Assembly (NCBI GenBank): GCA_028673005.1
Contig: CM054113.1
Coordinates: 71,992,500 to 72,056,499 of the forward strand
DNA from: Tanypteryx hageni
Lineage: Eukaryota > Arthropoda > Insecta > Odonata > Petaluridae
DNA: 64,000 bases
Direction: 5' to 3'
Made by a program: the position numbers and the translations under genes. Numbering within the stretch: the first letter of the stretch is position 1; each line of letters begins with the position of its first letter. Of this stretch, positions 31,386 to 43,282 are shown in pieces. The notes under the pieces are model-generated. The model saw only the letters and a list, made by a program, of their open reading frames with translations. It had not been told where the DNA came from and did not search any database.

Positions 31386-33880
31386 TAATTTCGGAAGCCA
31401 TTTATAATCAGTTTAGGCGTTTTCAACTACTAGGATCTAAACGCAAGAGAGGAAACACATTTGAAACCATTTCACAGACTTCCAACCGCACGAGCACTCA
31501 CGCATTCATACAGAAATGCAGACGCTCATATCTCACTCTCTTTTTTCCATCTCTCTCTCTCTCCCTCCCCCGCCCCCACCTCCTCTTCCCTAATACCTCC
31601 AACCACCCGCTCTCCCTCCTCCCACCATTGACGTCAGCGTACCAGCTCCTTGACCCCAGCAGCAATCCTTCAAAACGTAGTCTCAATTCCCAGCGTAGGA
31701 GGCTGCCCCCACGTACCGCCCCTTTGCCCCCAATCCCTTCACTCCGACAACAATTCCACCCCCACAACCTCCTCCCTTTCTCAATCGCCTCCCGACAGCA
31801 ACCCCAAAGGCGCCCAAAGAGTACGTGGGCGGAAGGCTAAAGGGGGGCAAGGGGGAGGGATTTGGGGGAAGAGGGGCGAGGGCAAAGCGACGAAGGGTGG
31901 GATGACGATGTGAAAGACTGCGACACAAGTGGCCCGCCCGCCCCCGCAACTTGGGGGCTGCCCCCTTTGCTTGACCCTTAACTCCCGCGCCCATTCCATT
32001 CTGATACGTCACGTTGGCCGCATGCCTCCACAGTTTAGACTTCTTGCGTGGGTGCTTGCCCTCTTCCTCTCTCTCAGTACATATTTTCCACGGAATATAA
32101 AAGGAGGTCTATGTATTTCCCTATCTCTCTTTCTCGCTTTCTTTCGAGAGGGTACGTAATCGCGACCCGAAAGACTAAACCGTCCATCGGGAAATGAATG
32201 GAAACCAATGTCTTTGGTTCCAAAAAAAAATAAATAAAAGAATGGAATAGTTAGTTCCATCATGCTTCCAGTCCGAGCCTAACCTTTCGGTCGATCATTT
32301 GTGACATGATTTTTTTTGTGTTAACCTCTTCCATCTTCAGTATTTCGTCATACTTTCTGGTGTCGGCGGATCGTCCGATTCGATACGTTTCTCATCTTTC
32401 GCGTTCGTTATTCAGTTTTTTCTATCGGTTACCCAGTTTCTCCCGCAACGAGAAAATAAAGCATTGGTGGTCGTTGAATCTGGGAAAAACTTACATTGCT
32501 CTTACGGAGACCGCTCTGCGAAAAATTGGGGGCATAATAGGGGTGGTCGCTAAGAGGTCATTCTTCTGTATTTCGAGATGAAAATATCATCGCAACACGA
32601 AATCGGGAGGATCGGTTTCTTGCGTATGAGTAGGTATGTAATAATGCAGTTAAAGAAATTATTGCCCTGCAAGAAAAATATTTTCGAAACTTATAACTGC
32701 TGGTTATGTTCTTAGTTATTAGATTAAATTTACGACGGCTGCATTTGCGATGAGAAGAAAGCCCTTAATTTTGCAATTTAGCCAAGGTTTCGACATTTCT
32801 TCCTCACCTTTTGGAATTTCCGAGTAAAATATTGTGACAAGTTCATTGGGGAAGTCGGAACATAAAATACTTTACTTTATGGGGAACGATTTTTATGCAT
32901 GTGGCAGGAAGCGTAACAAGACACTCCGCGTACATAGGTCGAGGCCGATTGCGAAACGCGCTGGCAATCGCACGAGTACTCACATAAAATTCATAAAAGA
33001 AAACATTTAAACTTATCCGCCGAACAAAACGGAAACAGAAAAATTCGTAAATTAATTAAGGGATAATTTATGAATCACATAACGCTAGAATTATTTTAGT
33101 CTTGGAATTCCATATATTAGAACTCGCTTGGAAATAAATCAATTCTTAGAAAAGCATATGCTTTTTAAAAAATCGAATAAGTCACTCCACCGTAGTATTT
33201 CTAAATCACAGGCAATTAAACTAAACTCTAGGATAAATGCGAAAATTGTTATTGCGGAAATCTTCCACATTTAATGAGATAATTACATTTTTACCGCGTG
33301 ATTTGCGTGTTCTCGTAATTATTTTTCGCCTAGCAACATTTTGAAGGTCAGTATTAAGTAACTAATTATTTATTGTTCAACCCCCACAGTTAAAATTTAC
33401 CTGGAAGACTACTAATAAGTTAAATCGAGAATTTACGTAGCCGAATATATTCATCATTTTAACAAATCCTTTTTGCTCGCACATATGACAAAATTTGGAA
33501 GTCTTAAGCCATTTATTTTATTTTCAATAAAAATTCAAGATTTGATTTCTCAAAACTTTTTTCACTCTTCACATGAAGTTATTGCAAATAGCGAATCTAT
33601 TGGAACGAACATATCACGCAATAATTGATTTTATGACTGGAGAAACCTATCATGGCGTTGAACCGTAACTATCGTAGCTTTAAAATGTTTACGAAAATTT
33701 TTAAGCGGAGAATCTTCCAGAGATTGTGGTTTAAAACGAAATTTTTCCGACCACGCAAAATAACTGTAAAATTCAGCAGGCAATCAATCCCCCAAAAGAT
33801 CGATACTTTTCCTCTTGAACACAATCGTTTACGTATATTTTCTTCTTGGGGTTCGGCTAAAACCGCCACTATTGCTCTTT
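31386..33880. other. No gene recognised; pyrimidine/purine island at 31.5-31.9 kb
   Basis: 31530-31800 is pyrimidine-rich and 31820-31910 purine-rich on the plus strand, with several overlapping compositional frames. 32000-32600 is moderately GC-rich and single-copy-looking. 32600-33650 is AT-rich. A 206-codon frame at 33652-34272 has no domain or family wording I recognise. Confidence 0.45.
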
Positions 33881-34272
33881 CCGCCGACGGTCCCCGCGCT
33901 TCATTTGTAGCCCGCGACGCGTTAACTCGTTCTTTCCGTCTGCGTGGGCGGCGCCCTCTCTCACTTCCCTATTTTTTTGTTTGCGTGGCTCATCTCGTAT
34001 CTCGAGCTGTCGTCGTGACAGTCCAGACATTCCTAAAGGTTGTGCGTGCTAGAGTGAGAGTGCGCTTCACGCGCGATGGAACCCCTGAAGCGTGCCTGAG
34101 GGGTGTTTTCGTTGGGAGCCACGCATGTCTCTCTCCACCGCCATTCCCAGTGGTGTCGTTAGTTAAGAAGAGTAGAACGAAAAAAAAACTCCACCCACAG
34201 CTACCTCATTTCTCTAGAGCAATTCGTCAGCAAAGTTTTTTCTCCCTTTTTAGCTCGTTTTATCCTTTCTAA
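33652..34272 (+). other. 206-codon open frame over a CpG-rich patch, probably not coding
   Basis: The frame is basic (many Arg and Lys), has a short hydrophobic run (YFFVCVAHLVSRAVVVTV, about residues 107-124) and no recognised domain. The second half overlaps a CpG-containing patch at 33880-34110 (GGTCCCCGCGCTTC, GCCCGCGACGCG), which lowers the chance of stop codons. It could equally be a 5' untranslated exon or promoter-proximal DNA of a host gene. No splice or family evidence supports a protein. Confidence 0.2.
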
Positions 34273-34611
34273 GTTTCGCAAGCTATTCGGTAACCGGAAA
34301 GGAACTCGGTCGACAAAGCGAAGTTTGCGTACTCTTCCCTCTCGTTAAAAGTTTTCTATTTAGCAAAATACTGGACTTGTATGATGTTTTTAAGGAAGGT
34401 TTCGGACAATTTTCAGGTAATAATGAAGACCTTTTAGAATCGCATAATAAATTCAGTCAACAACTCCTATCCAAGTTCTGCCAGTGGAGCTTTCACCTGC
34501 TAGTTTCGGCACAGTTACTTCGTGACGATGCATAGGCGAATACCATACTACTATCTAAAATCTATAAAAGCCTACTTCTGTTCTTTCGTCCTTTTGTGGC
34601 TCCCTCTGTCA

Positions 34612-34830
34612 CGCTATAAAAATGCGAATAACTCGATAATGAAAGAGATACATTTTTAATATTTGGCAGAAATGTTCGATTCACATATTTTAAGATGATG
34701 AAGAAAAGAAATCTCGAAAAATAATCCTAGGTTCGACTCCAAGGTAGGCATTTCCATTTCCCATATGATAACACGTAAAAATCGACTTTTCGACCCGCAG
34801 ACTTTTATTCATTTTGAGATCTAAATTAGA
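34612..34830 (+). repeat. Dispersed repeat, family B, copy 2
   Basis: Contains ATAACTCGATAATGAAAG, AAATCTCGAAAAATAATCC, AGGTTCGACTCC and TTTCCCATATGATAACACG followed by TAAAAATCGACTTTT. The last part is shared almost word for word with 39712-39750 and the core with 10806-10840. Confidence 0.65.
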
Positions 34831-34879
34831 AAGAATTAACCTATTATCTTCAAGACGACGAACTCCTATGTAAGATGGG

Positions 34880-37800
34880 ACTACATACTCTCCATTTCGC
34901 CCTTACTAACGTCGTTTGTATGTCTGTCTGTCACACGCTAATTCAGTTTTTTTCGCGTTCCTAACGATATATTTCACAATTTATATATTCACATTATTAA
35001 TATGGTTATTTCAAACATTGTGTATTGAATCTAAATGTCATCACTTAATTAATCATTTCTTGAAAGTCAAGAATCTGATTAATTTCTTTATTAGCTTAAT
35101 ACTTAATGCGCAATTTAAAGTAAATATTAGTAAAGGACAAACGGTGAGGAACACATCGTACAAGAAAGGCATATATATAAAAAAGAATTTCCGGTCGTAT
35201 TGTTTATACTTCTCTCCGCCGAGCCTCTTTTGAGTGGAAGAAATGGCAGTTGCCATGGCTGCCCGCGTTACTATGGCAGCCGTCTCCTGAAAGATGCGGG
35301 GTAGAGGGAAAATAAACGAGGGCGCGATCGGGTCGAGATCGAAAGAAACAGAAGACGATCTCGAGGCGCACACGAAATGAATCAACTGTTGCTACCTCTC
35401 TCTCTATCTCTCCGTCTCCTTCCCTCTTACCATCTCTTCCCACCTCCAGGTTTTATCTCGCCACGCATATAAACGCGCGCGCGGATACACGCACGCCCGC
35501 GCACGCACACACACACCTGCCTTTTTTTCTCCTCAACCTCCCCAGCGTAAGAGCGGCGACTCTTATAAGCGCTTATAAGAGTTGGTAACATTTGCCAACC
35601 CGCATTCCTTCCTTCTTCCGCGTCTAATTTATATCCAACCGCCTTTTCCTCCCTCCGTCATCTTCCTCCCCTCCCCGCCCCTCTTTTCCATCCTGCTCTG
35701 TCCTCTTCGGGCCTTTCAGAGAGGACCATCGTCGATCTCTGGACAGCTCTCATTTGAATAGCTTAATTAATGATACCGTCGAAGCGGATAGGTTAAAATT
35801 CCCTCTACCCGACCCATCCCATTTATATCTCGCTATAGCCTATACTGCGCAGATACACGCGCGTTTTCCCGGCCTAATCGTATCCGTCGAGAATGCAACC
35901 GCGGATTTTTTAAACAATATATTTATACCCGCCGCGAGTCCGGTTTCATTTGTTTTTTATTCAGGCCACGCTCTATTCCCTCTCTTGGGTTTACCAGAGA
36001 ATGCACTTCCTTCCTACACGTGATGCGCTCCGAGGGACCTAGGCGTTTCGCTATCCTATAAAAATGTCGCCATGGAAACCGCTATCTCTCTCTCTCTCTC
36101 TTTCTGTCTCTCACACTCTCGCATAAACTTGTCAATCATTTTGTTTTCTCATTTATTTGTATAAATTGACGCGAATTCGGAGTGAGGGAAGTAAACATAT
36201 CTCGATTTAATCCTCGAAGTGTGTATCACACCGTAGGTACGAAGTCCTTTTCCGTCTCTCCGATCCAATTAAAGAAAAGCTGAAATTAATCGACCGGATG
36301 GGGTTAAAGGAACGTTTCATTAAACAGGAGCGGCTTCTCTTTGATGGGGCGATCGGGAAATATTTGCGCACCGCTACGACACGGCTCATATATTTTTTTC
36401 AATCAATTATCGCTCGCGGCTGTGCGGCGATCGAAATTATAAAAGAAAGAAATTTTGCGCACTCTATTTACCGTAGAGACACTAACGACCGCGGCGCTTA
36501 ATCGAAGCAAATGTTTTACGGACGGATTTGCGCCATAACTTGAGAATTGCGTGTAGTTTAACAGTCGATGGCAATGCACATTATTACGCTTAAACCGACT
36601 TGGCATGGTTTACGCGTAGCCAAATCGCATCGAGACTTTATGTTATACGAGATTGATTTTTTTAATGAAGTCAGATTATTAAACATTTCTAAGGTTTTAT
36701 GTTCATTTTTGCGCAACTATATGCATAAATACTCGTGCATGTGCATCAGAATAGCTTTCATATGAAAAGAGAGAGATTATTCAGTCTCTCTCTGTCCCGA
36801 GGAAGACGTTCTTCAATTATATCCATGCTTCAATATTACCCGCGTGACAATCAACTAATCCCCGCTTGATGAATATACATTGGAATCCCATTACGGTTTT
36901 ATAATAGAGATGTTTCCTCCGCCAGATTTATCTTCGCGTCAAACGGTAATCTCGTCTCCGTTTAACGTATAAAGTCGCTCGACCATGGGAAAGTCTTCTG
37001 TGTCGCCGTTAAATATTTAAAATAATTCCGTCGATTTCGAGACTAGTCGTGCGAAGTGAAATTTTCTGTTTCCGTTGCTGGGGCGAGGGGAATAAGAAGG
37101 CGTTCTTTATTGTGCTCTCCTGCTTGCCAGGAAACGGCTCATATTCAGATTTTTCCAGACCATTACCAGGTAACCAGAGCTGACTTATTTTTGCATATCC
37201 AACCACGAGGTAACAATAAATTTACTTCTCAACTTATAATACTTATATTGCGTCATTTACATATAAGATGAAAATTAGAAGGCGGAATATGTCACGTGAC
37301 CTCCATTAATTATTACATCATTCCCTAATCAAAAGAATTATTTTCTTACAATATCCTTTAGCTTAGTATGATAATTAGCGATATTCTATGGCTTCGACCA
37401 AATCCATTCTCTAACGTAACTTTTATGGCGTCTTTTCCGTTTAAACAATGAATCGAACGGAGGTGTTCAAGGTAAAATAGACAAGCAGCAGTTAAGTATC
37501 GCTAGTCATTTGTTGCCATCGTTGTTATTATAGCGATGCATCACACAATTATTTTGCTTCGTCATTCGTTTACGATCGCCTGCTATCTGAACTGATCTAG
37601 CGAACTCACATGTAACTCAGAATGAGTAATTTGACCTTAAATCTTTGTTTTTGTTTCGTTTTGATCCATATGAGGCAGCATTTGGAACCATACTTACATA
37701 GAAAAATGAGTTAACGTCGAAGGTTTTTTGATCTGATATGCAAAACGGTTTCCTGCGGAAACTCGCCATTGTTCGAGGCACAGGAAAAGATTCGTTTCCT

Positions 37801-38227
37801 CCCATTAGCTTTAGTAAAGAAAATTCATGACGCGTATTGAGCAGTCCTTTAAATCTTTTTGAATAAATTCAATCGGCTATCAACTTTCGCTGTTTTTCGT
37901 CATGGAACGGGAGCATTCCGAAACAACGCGAACTCTTACTTTTGTGGCTTCCGTTGGTGCTTTCACTTATAAAATGTGGTCATTAATTTTTTTCTTTTCT
38001 CCTAATAAAGTAAGAGTATTAAGAGATGCTAACTGGGTATAATGGCGGAAATGTAAGCCCATAAAAATTTGATTTTCTGTGAATGGTTTCCATTAATTTA
38101 ATTGGACGAAAAAAACGAATTTCAGTCAGATTGCTGCAGACGTTTTTAAGTTGGTCTCTATGAGATGAATTGCTATTATTAAAATTCAATAATGCCAATT
38201 GATATGATTTCTTTTAATAGATATGCC
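34880..38227. other. Repeat-poor, CpG-containing single-copy region
   Basis: No gene or mobile-element end is recognised for about 3.3 kb. 35200-36120 and 36180-36540 are richer in CpG than the surroundings (GCGCGCGCGGATACACG, ATACACGCGCGTTTTCC, TCGCTCGCGGCTGTGCGG). 36080-36110 is a short CT tract. Homeodomain-like core strings (TTAATTAATGAT at 35763, CAATCAATTATC at 36400) occur. This is what a host regulatory region could look like, but nothing proves it. Confidence 0.35.
35559..35582. repeat. Perfect 24-bp palindrome
   Basis: ACTCTTATAAGC and GCTTATAAGAGT are exact reverse complements with no spacer. It contains two TTATAA cores and a central AGCGCT. It could be a symmetric protein-binding site or a chance feature. 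Confidence 0.85.
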
Positions 38228-38872
38228 ACGGTAAATGTGCGTAGTCCGGTAAATTTGTACATTTCCCGGTTAATGTGCATATTTACCACCAAGTTCGGTA
38301 AATGTAAGTATAACATACTTTTACCGATTGGATTGGGGAAATATACACAGTTACCTTGAGACACTGGTAAATGTGGATAAACGTCGCAACACAGGCCACA
38401 ACATGGCGGCGTCGCGAACATCTGTTGCAGTTTAGAAGTACGGTAAATGTGCGTTGTCCGGTAAATGTGAAAATTTCCTGGTAAATTTTCACAAATAACA
38501 AAACTAAATTTGAACATGAAGGAAAATTTTACTTGGCCCCACCGGGATGGGTAAGTTAGTCGAAGTGTTTTTGGTTCCTCCTCGCGTTCGCTGTGTTTCC
38601 CCCTGAGGTTGGGAAGCGTTCTTCTTCATATCTACCAGTGGAGCCAAACCCTCGATGATTTCTGTTATAAATTAACGTAATTATTGTGTAGCATTTCTCA
38701 TTCTTATTATTTCCACATTTACCAAGCCACATCGGTAAAAGTGCACATTTACCGGGAAATGTACGGATAATACGTATTTCTGTAAACTTAAACTTACATT
38801 TACCGAGCTTGGTGGTAAATGTGCACATTTACCGATAAATGCACACATTTCCCGATTACGAGCATTTACCGT
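38228..38872. mobile_element. 645-bp MITE dense in GGTAAATG motifs
   Basis: Both ends are ACGGTAAATG. The outer ~85 bases are imperfect inverted repeats that share ATTTACCACCAAG and CGGTAAATGTAAG. Between them, CGGTAAATG or its complement recurs roughly sixteen times, more densely toward the ends. The centre (about 38390-38700) is unrelated and non-coding. I could not confirm a target duplication, so the superfamily is unassigned. Confidence 0.75.
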
Positions 38873-39115
38873 AACAGATACATACCTATACGAATTAGAA
38901 AGTCTTACTGGAACCTTATGCAATTTTTTTTATTGAAAATTGATTATATATGCAAATGATACTCGAATACGTGCGTATAAAAATAAAAACAAATAAATCT
39001 CCATCTCTCTGCTGCTGATGGCGTAATTTTGTGGTATACTTCCATAATTATTATGCGTTATTTGCGCAAAGTGAACGCATATAGGGGAGGTAGACTCCGT
39101 CCGTCCGTCCGCATG
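38873..39115. other. No gene seen
   Basis: AT-rich; ends in a TCCGTCCGTCCGTCCGC run at 39097 that introduces the next repeat. Confidence 0.5.
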
Positions 39116-39120
39116 TTAGA

Positions 39121-39400
39121 ACTCGAAAACCACTGGACGTAGTATGATGAAATTTGGTATTGGGAGTTTTGCTAAAATTGCTCGAGCGATTTCAATTTTG
39201 GCCAAAATCAAACAACAAAGATGACCACTTTACATGAAAACCTACAATGTTCTTTTGTTTCAACTCAGAAACCGCTGGACGTATTTAGATGAAATTTGGT
39301 ATTGGAGAGTTTTGCTAAAATTAATTGTCCGATTCAAATTTTGGTTAAAATCGAACAATAATTACGACTACTTTACATAAAGGCCTACATGTATTTTACA
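39121..39400 (+). repeat. Two tandem ~142-bp units
   Basis: Units start at 39121 (ACTCGAAAACCACTGGACGT) and 39263 (ACTCAGAAACCGCTGGACGT). Both continue GATGAAATTTGGTATTGG, AGTTTTGCTAAAATT, an 'AATTTTGG..AAAATC.AACAA' stretch and 'CTACTTTACAT'. It resembles the noncoding tails of dispersed elements. No coding. Confidence 0.75.
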
Positions 39401-39559
39401 ACGCACCTCGCTTGCTTCTCGTTAAATTCTCATCTGAGCGAAAAATATTGAGAATATTGTAAAATCTCAATGAACGCATTTGGAAACTCTGTGTACTCCG
39501 ACATGGAGTACACCTTTCCAATCATGTTATAATAAAAGCCTAGATGGTGGCGTTTGTGT

Positions 39560-39790
39560 ATAACGCTGACGTCATCAATGGCACTTTTAACAAACTTTCC
39601 TATTAGGTGGAAGGTTGAAATTTCGCAGGAATGTGTGATTCAGATATAAAAATTAAATTTGAAAAAATACGAATAAAGACCCGGGTTCGGGTCCAGGGGG
39701 GCGATTTCCGTTTCCCATACGCTAACACGTAAAAATCGATTTTTTAAAGTTGTGACTTTTATTCTTTTGGAAATTAAAATTAGAAAAAAT
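39560..39790 (+). repeat. Dispersed repeat, family B, copy 3
   Basis: Shares 'TGTGATTCA', 'CCCGGGTTCGGGTCC', 'TTTCCCATACGCTAACACG' and 'TAAAAATCGATTTTT' with the copy at 34612-34830. Confidence 0.6.
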
Positions 39791-40114
39791 GTACGTAAGA
39801 TTTTCGAATTTAAACTATTTTTAGGAAAATTAATGAAGTTTCTTACTCTATTCATCGACTACCGTTCGAAATCTCTCATATTAAACCATTAAACCACATA
39901 TTTAGGGAAAATATCGTCTTTTAAACGGGATGTTGCCTTGCCGACCACGTCATTGTTAAACTTCGAGAATCAATTGTTGTATCAACCCGCATACCTGTAA
40001 TATATACGAGTGCATAGATAGCCTTAAATTAGGGTAGGATTTTTCGCAAAAATACGTAATCCTAATGGGACTGGGATTTAGTTAGGATTCTTTTACTTAT
40101 ATAAACGACTATAT
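39791..40114. other. No gene seen
   Basis: AT-rich spacer between family B and a LINE fragment; nothing recognised. Confidence 0.5.
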
Positions 40115-40670
40115 AGATGTAGAGTAAAAGATATCTACATCTACATTATACCCTGAAAGTCACCTTTTCGGTGGATGGCAGGGGGTGCAGTGCACCAAGG
40201 GTCCATAGTTTTCCTACGTTATCTTTTTCTATTATGGTCTCTTATCGTCCTAGGGAAAAACGATCCTCTTTTTCTATTATGGTCTCTTATCGTCCTAGGG
40301 AAAAACGATCCTCTATATCGCTCCGTTCTACAGTCGATCTCGCGAATCTTATCCTCACTGTCCTGCCTTCCGAGATACGTCGGGCTTCTGATAAGTCCTA
40401 CTACCTCATCCGCTAGTCCCTCCAACATAAATTTTTCCAGTAGTTTAATTCTGCAGCCTACGTTCCTCTAACGATGTCCATTTCAGATTTTCTATTAATG
40501 ATGTTACGCTTTGTTTACTGTCGTAATTCCTCTTTACAAATCTAGCTGCCCCGCGCTGAACCTTTTCTATCGCCTTAGTGAGTCCCTTTTCGTAGGGATC
40601 CCACACAGCTGAAGCATATTCGACCTACGGTCGAACCAAGGATAAGTAACATAATTCTTTCACTTTTTCG
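40115..40670 (-). pseudogene. CR1/Jockey-group LINE, C-terminal ORF2 fragment with 3' tail
   Basis: On the minus strand the frame reads KVKELCYLSLVRP, a stop, VEYASAVWDPYEKGLTKAIE, KVQRGAARFVKRNY, a serine-rich link, LKWTSLEERRLQN, a stop, and then SFFPRTIRDHN. This is the C-terminal region that follows the reverse transcriptase in many arthropod LINEs ('LVRP.LEYAS.VWDPY', 'VQRRAARFV', 'L.W..L..RR', 'FFPRTI..WN'). After the coding end come CACCCCCTGCCATCC and a tail of ATGTAGATGTAGAT, the microsatellite-like 3' end expected of this group. Two stops and a 45-bp duplication are visible. Only the last sixth or so of the element remains. Confidence 0.8.
40223..40312. repeat. Perfect 45-bp tandem duplication inside the LINE fragment
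   Basis: 40223-40267 and 40268-40312 are identical. The unit starts CTTTTTCTATTATGG and ends AACGATCCT. It duplicates 15 codons including the FFPRTIRD motif and keeps the frame. Confidence 0.9.
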
Positions 40671-40837
40671 GAGGGGGGTGTAGAGAGGGAGATAGGAAGG
40701 AAGGGATACTACATGTAGAATGGAAGGTACATTGAGAGTAAGGGAGGTAGAAAATTAGAAAAGGACAGGAGGAAAGAGATAAAGAAGGAGACGGAGAAAA
40801 ATAGGGAGAGCTATGGATTGTGACAGGAGGGAATGAG
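40671..40837. other. Purine-rich low-complexity spacer
   Basis: GGGAGATAGGAAGGAAGG-like sequence between two LINE pieces; no gene. Confidence 0.6.
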
Positions 40838-43030
40838 AGACAGACAGACAGACAGACAAACGACTTTATTAGGGCGAAATTGAGACTATATAGTCCCTTC
40901 TTACATTTAACCCTTTCGTCATATAAGTAATTACAATATTTACAAAATAAGAGGAATTAAATACATACAGATTTTAACAAAATACAAATTAATTACAAGT
41001 TAATATATTTGTTAGTAGATAACAGAGCATTACCAAAGAATGTTAGTTTTGTGGGTCATAAAAAACTGTGTATCGTTTATGTTTTAACACAGAAAAATTC
41101 CCACTGCGGAAAACACCTACGAAGAGAAGAGAGGTGTAAAAAACCGCGAAAATTCCTAAATAGTTCAGGGGAAGGAAAAGAAAAAAAATCAATTATATGA
41201 GAAACAGAGAGAGAAAAAACATTCATAAATACAAACATACGTACATACATTTATATCCATATGAGGGAGGGGGGGTGAGAGGGGAACAGGGATTGTAGGG
41301 TAAGATATGCCTGGGAGATTACATCGTCATTATGATACAGGAAAAATAAATTAAATAAAATTATAAATTTATGCCTAATAAGCGCATTCTTGTGACAACC
41401 TGAAAGAAAAGATAGAGTGTGGTTCAATGCATGGGAAGTGAGAGAAGATGCTTGTAATACAAGCGTTTAAAAGTGCTTAGAGATAGAGAGTTTTTTATTA
41501 ACGTTGGAAGGCCATTCCAGAGTTTACAAGCAGTGACAGTAAAGGATTTGTTGTAAATTTCTGTTCTATGAAGTGGAGTTAGTAGTTTATCACATCCTCT
41601 GGTATTGCAATGGCGAACTGTATTAATGGTGACAAAATTAGATGAAAGATAACAAGGGATGTTGTTATTTAGAATTTGATACAATAGAGAGAGAAGGTGA
41701 AGGTTTCTTCGGGAATCAAGTTTTAGCCAGGAGAGTCGACGGAAGTATTCTGAGACATGGTCAGATTTTTTAAGATTAAATATGAATCTGATGCAGGCGT
41801 TATGAGAACGTTGTAGCTTAATGGCGAGTTCCTTTGATAAGTCCTGGTATACAACATCACAATAATCGAAGTGAGGAAAAATTAGGGAGGTCACTAGCTG
41901 TATTTTTAGTGACGAGGGAAGAATGTTAACGAGAGGCCTTAGAGTGTGTAAGGAGGAGTTTACCGTCTTGCAGATTTTTATTATATGATTATTCCAGGTG
42001 AGCGTTTCATTAATTAGATTCCCGAGATTTTTTACGATTTTGCAATAGGGTATAACTGAGCCGTTCAAAGACAGAGGAACTGATTCTGCAAGGTTTATAG
42101 ATGCCAGTAGTTTCGGATAACCGATTAAAATGGCTTGAGATTTCAAGGGGTTTATGGTGAGAAAATTATCGTAGCTCCATTCTTGAAGTTGGGCCAAGTC
42201 ATGATTTATGTTAGCTATGGAAAGAGATAAGTTATTGGGTTTTGTGTCTAAGTAGATTTGGAGATCATCGGCGTACAAATGATGCTTGGAGTATGTTAAG
42301 TATTGAGAACAATCATTTATGAATAAAGAGAACAATAGAGGACCTAAAATTGAGCCCTGCGGTACGCCTTGGTTAACATTAAGCCGAGAGGACGAGGAAT
42401 CGTTGTAGATGACTTGCTGGGAACGGTTGCTAAGGTACGAAGAGAACCACTCTATTGAAGGTGAAGAGAATCTCATGCAGCGGAGTTTTGCTAGGAGTAT
42501 GTCTTTATCTACTGAGTCAAACGCTTTACTAAAATCAAGCAATATTAGTACAGTGAGTTTTCTGTCATCCATGTGTCTGCGTATATCATCAGTTATTTTA
42601 ATTAGCGCGGTGGTGGTGCTATGAGACTTCCGAAAGCCAGATTGATGGGGGTCAAGTAGATGATTAATGTCGAGAAAATCTGCTACCTGTTCGTGTGCAA
42701 GTCGCTCCAGGGCTTTTGATAAAGTGGGAAGAAAGCTAATCGGTCGATAGTCATTGTTTGCGGTGAGAGATTTCTTAGGAATTGGGCGGACTAACGCGTT
42801 TCCATTGCGATGGGAATTTTCCCTGTAATAAAGAGTGGTTGAAAATGTTAGTAAGTACGGGGAGTAATAGATGTATTAATTTGTTTATAATAATTATAGG
42901 AATACCATCAGCACCCTGGGCTGTAGTTTTGATTCTGCGTATTGCTGAAAGTACGTTAAATTGCGAAACAGCTTTAAAGAGGAATTGTGGAGAACCGGAT
43001 GACTCGTTCGCTTTTGCAGTAAGACTACTA
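40838..43030 (-). mobile_element. CR1/Jockey-group LINE, 5'-truncated, with 3' UTR and (TGTC)n tail
   Basis: The minus-strand order is: palm and fingers of the reverse transcriptase from about 43025, stop at 41424, about 560 bases of 3' untranslated region, an AATAAA signal near 40868, and a terminal (TGTC)n tail (GACAGACAGACA on the plus strand at 40838-40857). A short microsatellite tail instead of poly(A) is typical of CR1-like elements. The 5' end stops where the 14-bp minisatellite at 43040 begins; the endonuclease is missing. Confidence 0.85.
41424..43025 (-). pseudogene. LINE reverse transcriptase (CR1/Jockey group)
   Basis: The frame from 43025 reads SPQFLFKAVSQFNVL, RRIKTTAQGADGIP, NIFNHSLLQGKFPSQW. 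It then loses frame near 42805 and resumes ALVRPIPKKS, NDYRPISFLPTLSKALERL, HQSGFRKSHSTTTALI. The open piece 42572-41424 (382 codons from an internal Met) contains the first catalytic aspartate in LLDFSKAFDS (residues 11-20), GVPQGSILGPLLF (69-81), the catalytic YADD (100-103), LKSQAILIGY, and the C-terminal LLSLLYQILNN, then RTEIYNKSFTVTACKLWNGL before the stop. Only one clear frameshift is seen, so this is the best preserved element gene in the window. It lacks the N-terminal endonuclease. Confidence 0.88.
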
Positions 43031-43225
43031 ACTACTAAGAGGGGGGAGGTGAGAGAAAGGAGAGGCAGAGAGAGGAAGGGAGGGAGACAGAGGGAGGGAG
43101 ACAGAGGGAGGGAGAAAGAGGGAGGGAGAAAGAGGGAGGGAGACAGAGGGAGGGAGACAGAGGGAGGGAGACAGAGGGAGGGAGACAGAGGGAGGGATAA
43201 AGAGGGAGGGAGAGAGGGACGGCGA
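43031..43225. repeat. 14-bp purine minisatellite
   Basis: Unit GACAGAGGGAGGGA with variant GAAAGAGGGAGGGA, spaced exactly 14 bases (43086, 43100 and onward), about ten units. Because 14 is not a multiple of three, three units cycle all frames, which explains the long Arg/Glu/Gly-rich and Ser/Pro/Leu-rich open frames on the two strands. Confidence 0.9.
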
Positions 43226-43282
43226 GAGGCAAGAGGGAATATTATTATTTATCCGTAATATGACGGGCAATACACTAGTATG

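Noticed and set aside
38556..38923. 90- and 80-codon minus-strand frames
   Set aside because: They fall in the GGTAAATG MITE, run across its inverted end, and have no family wording.
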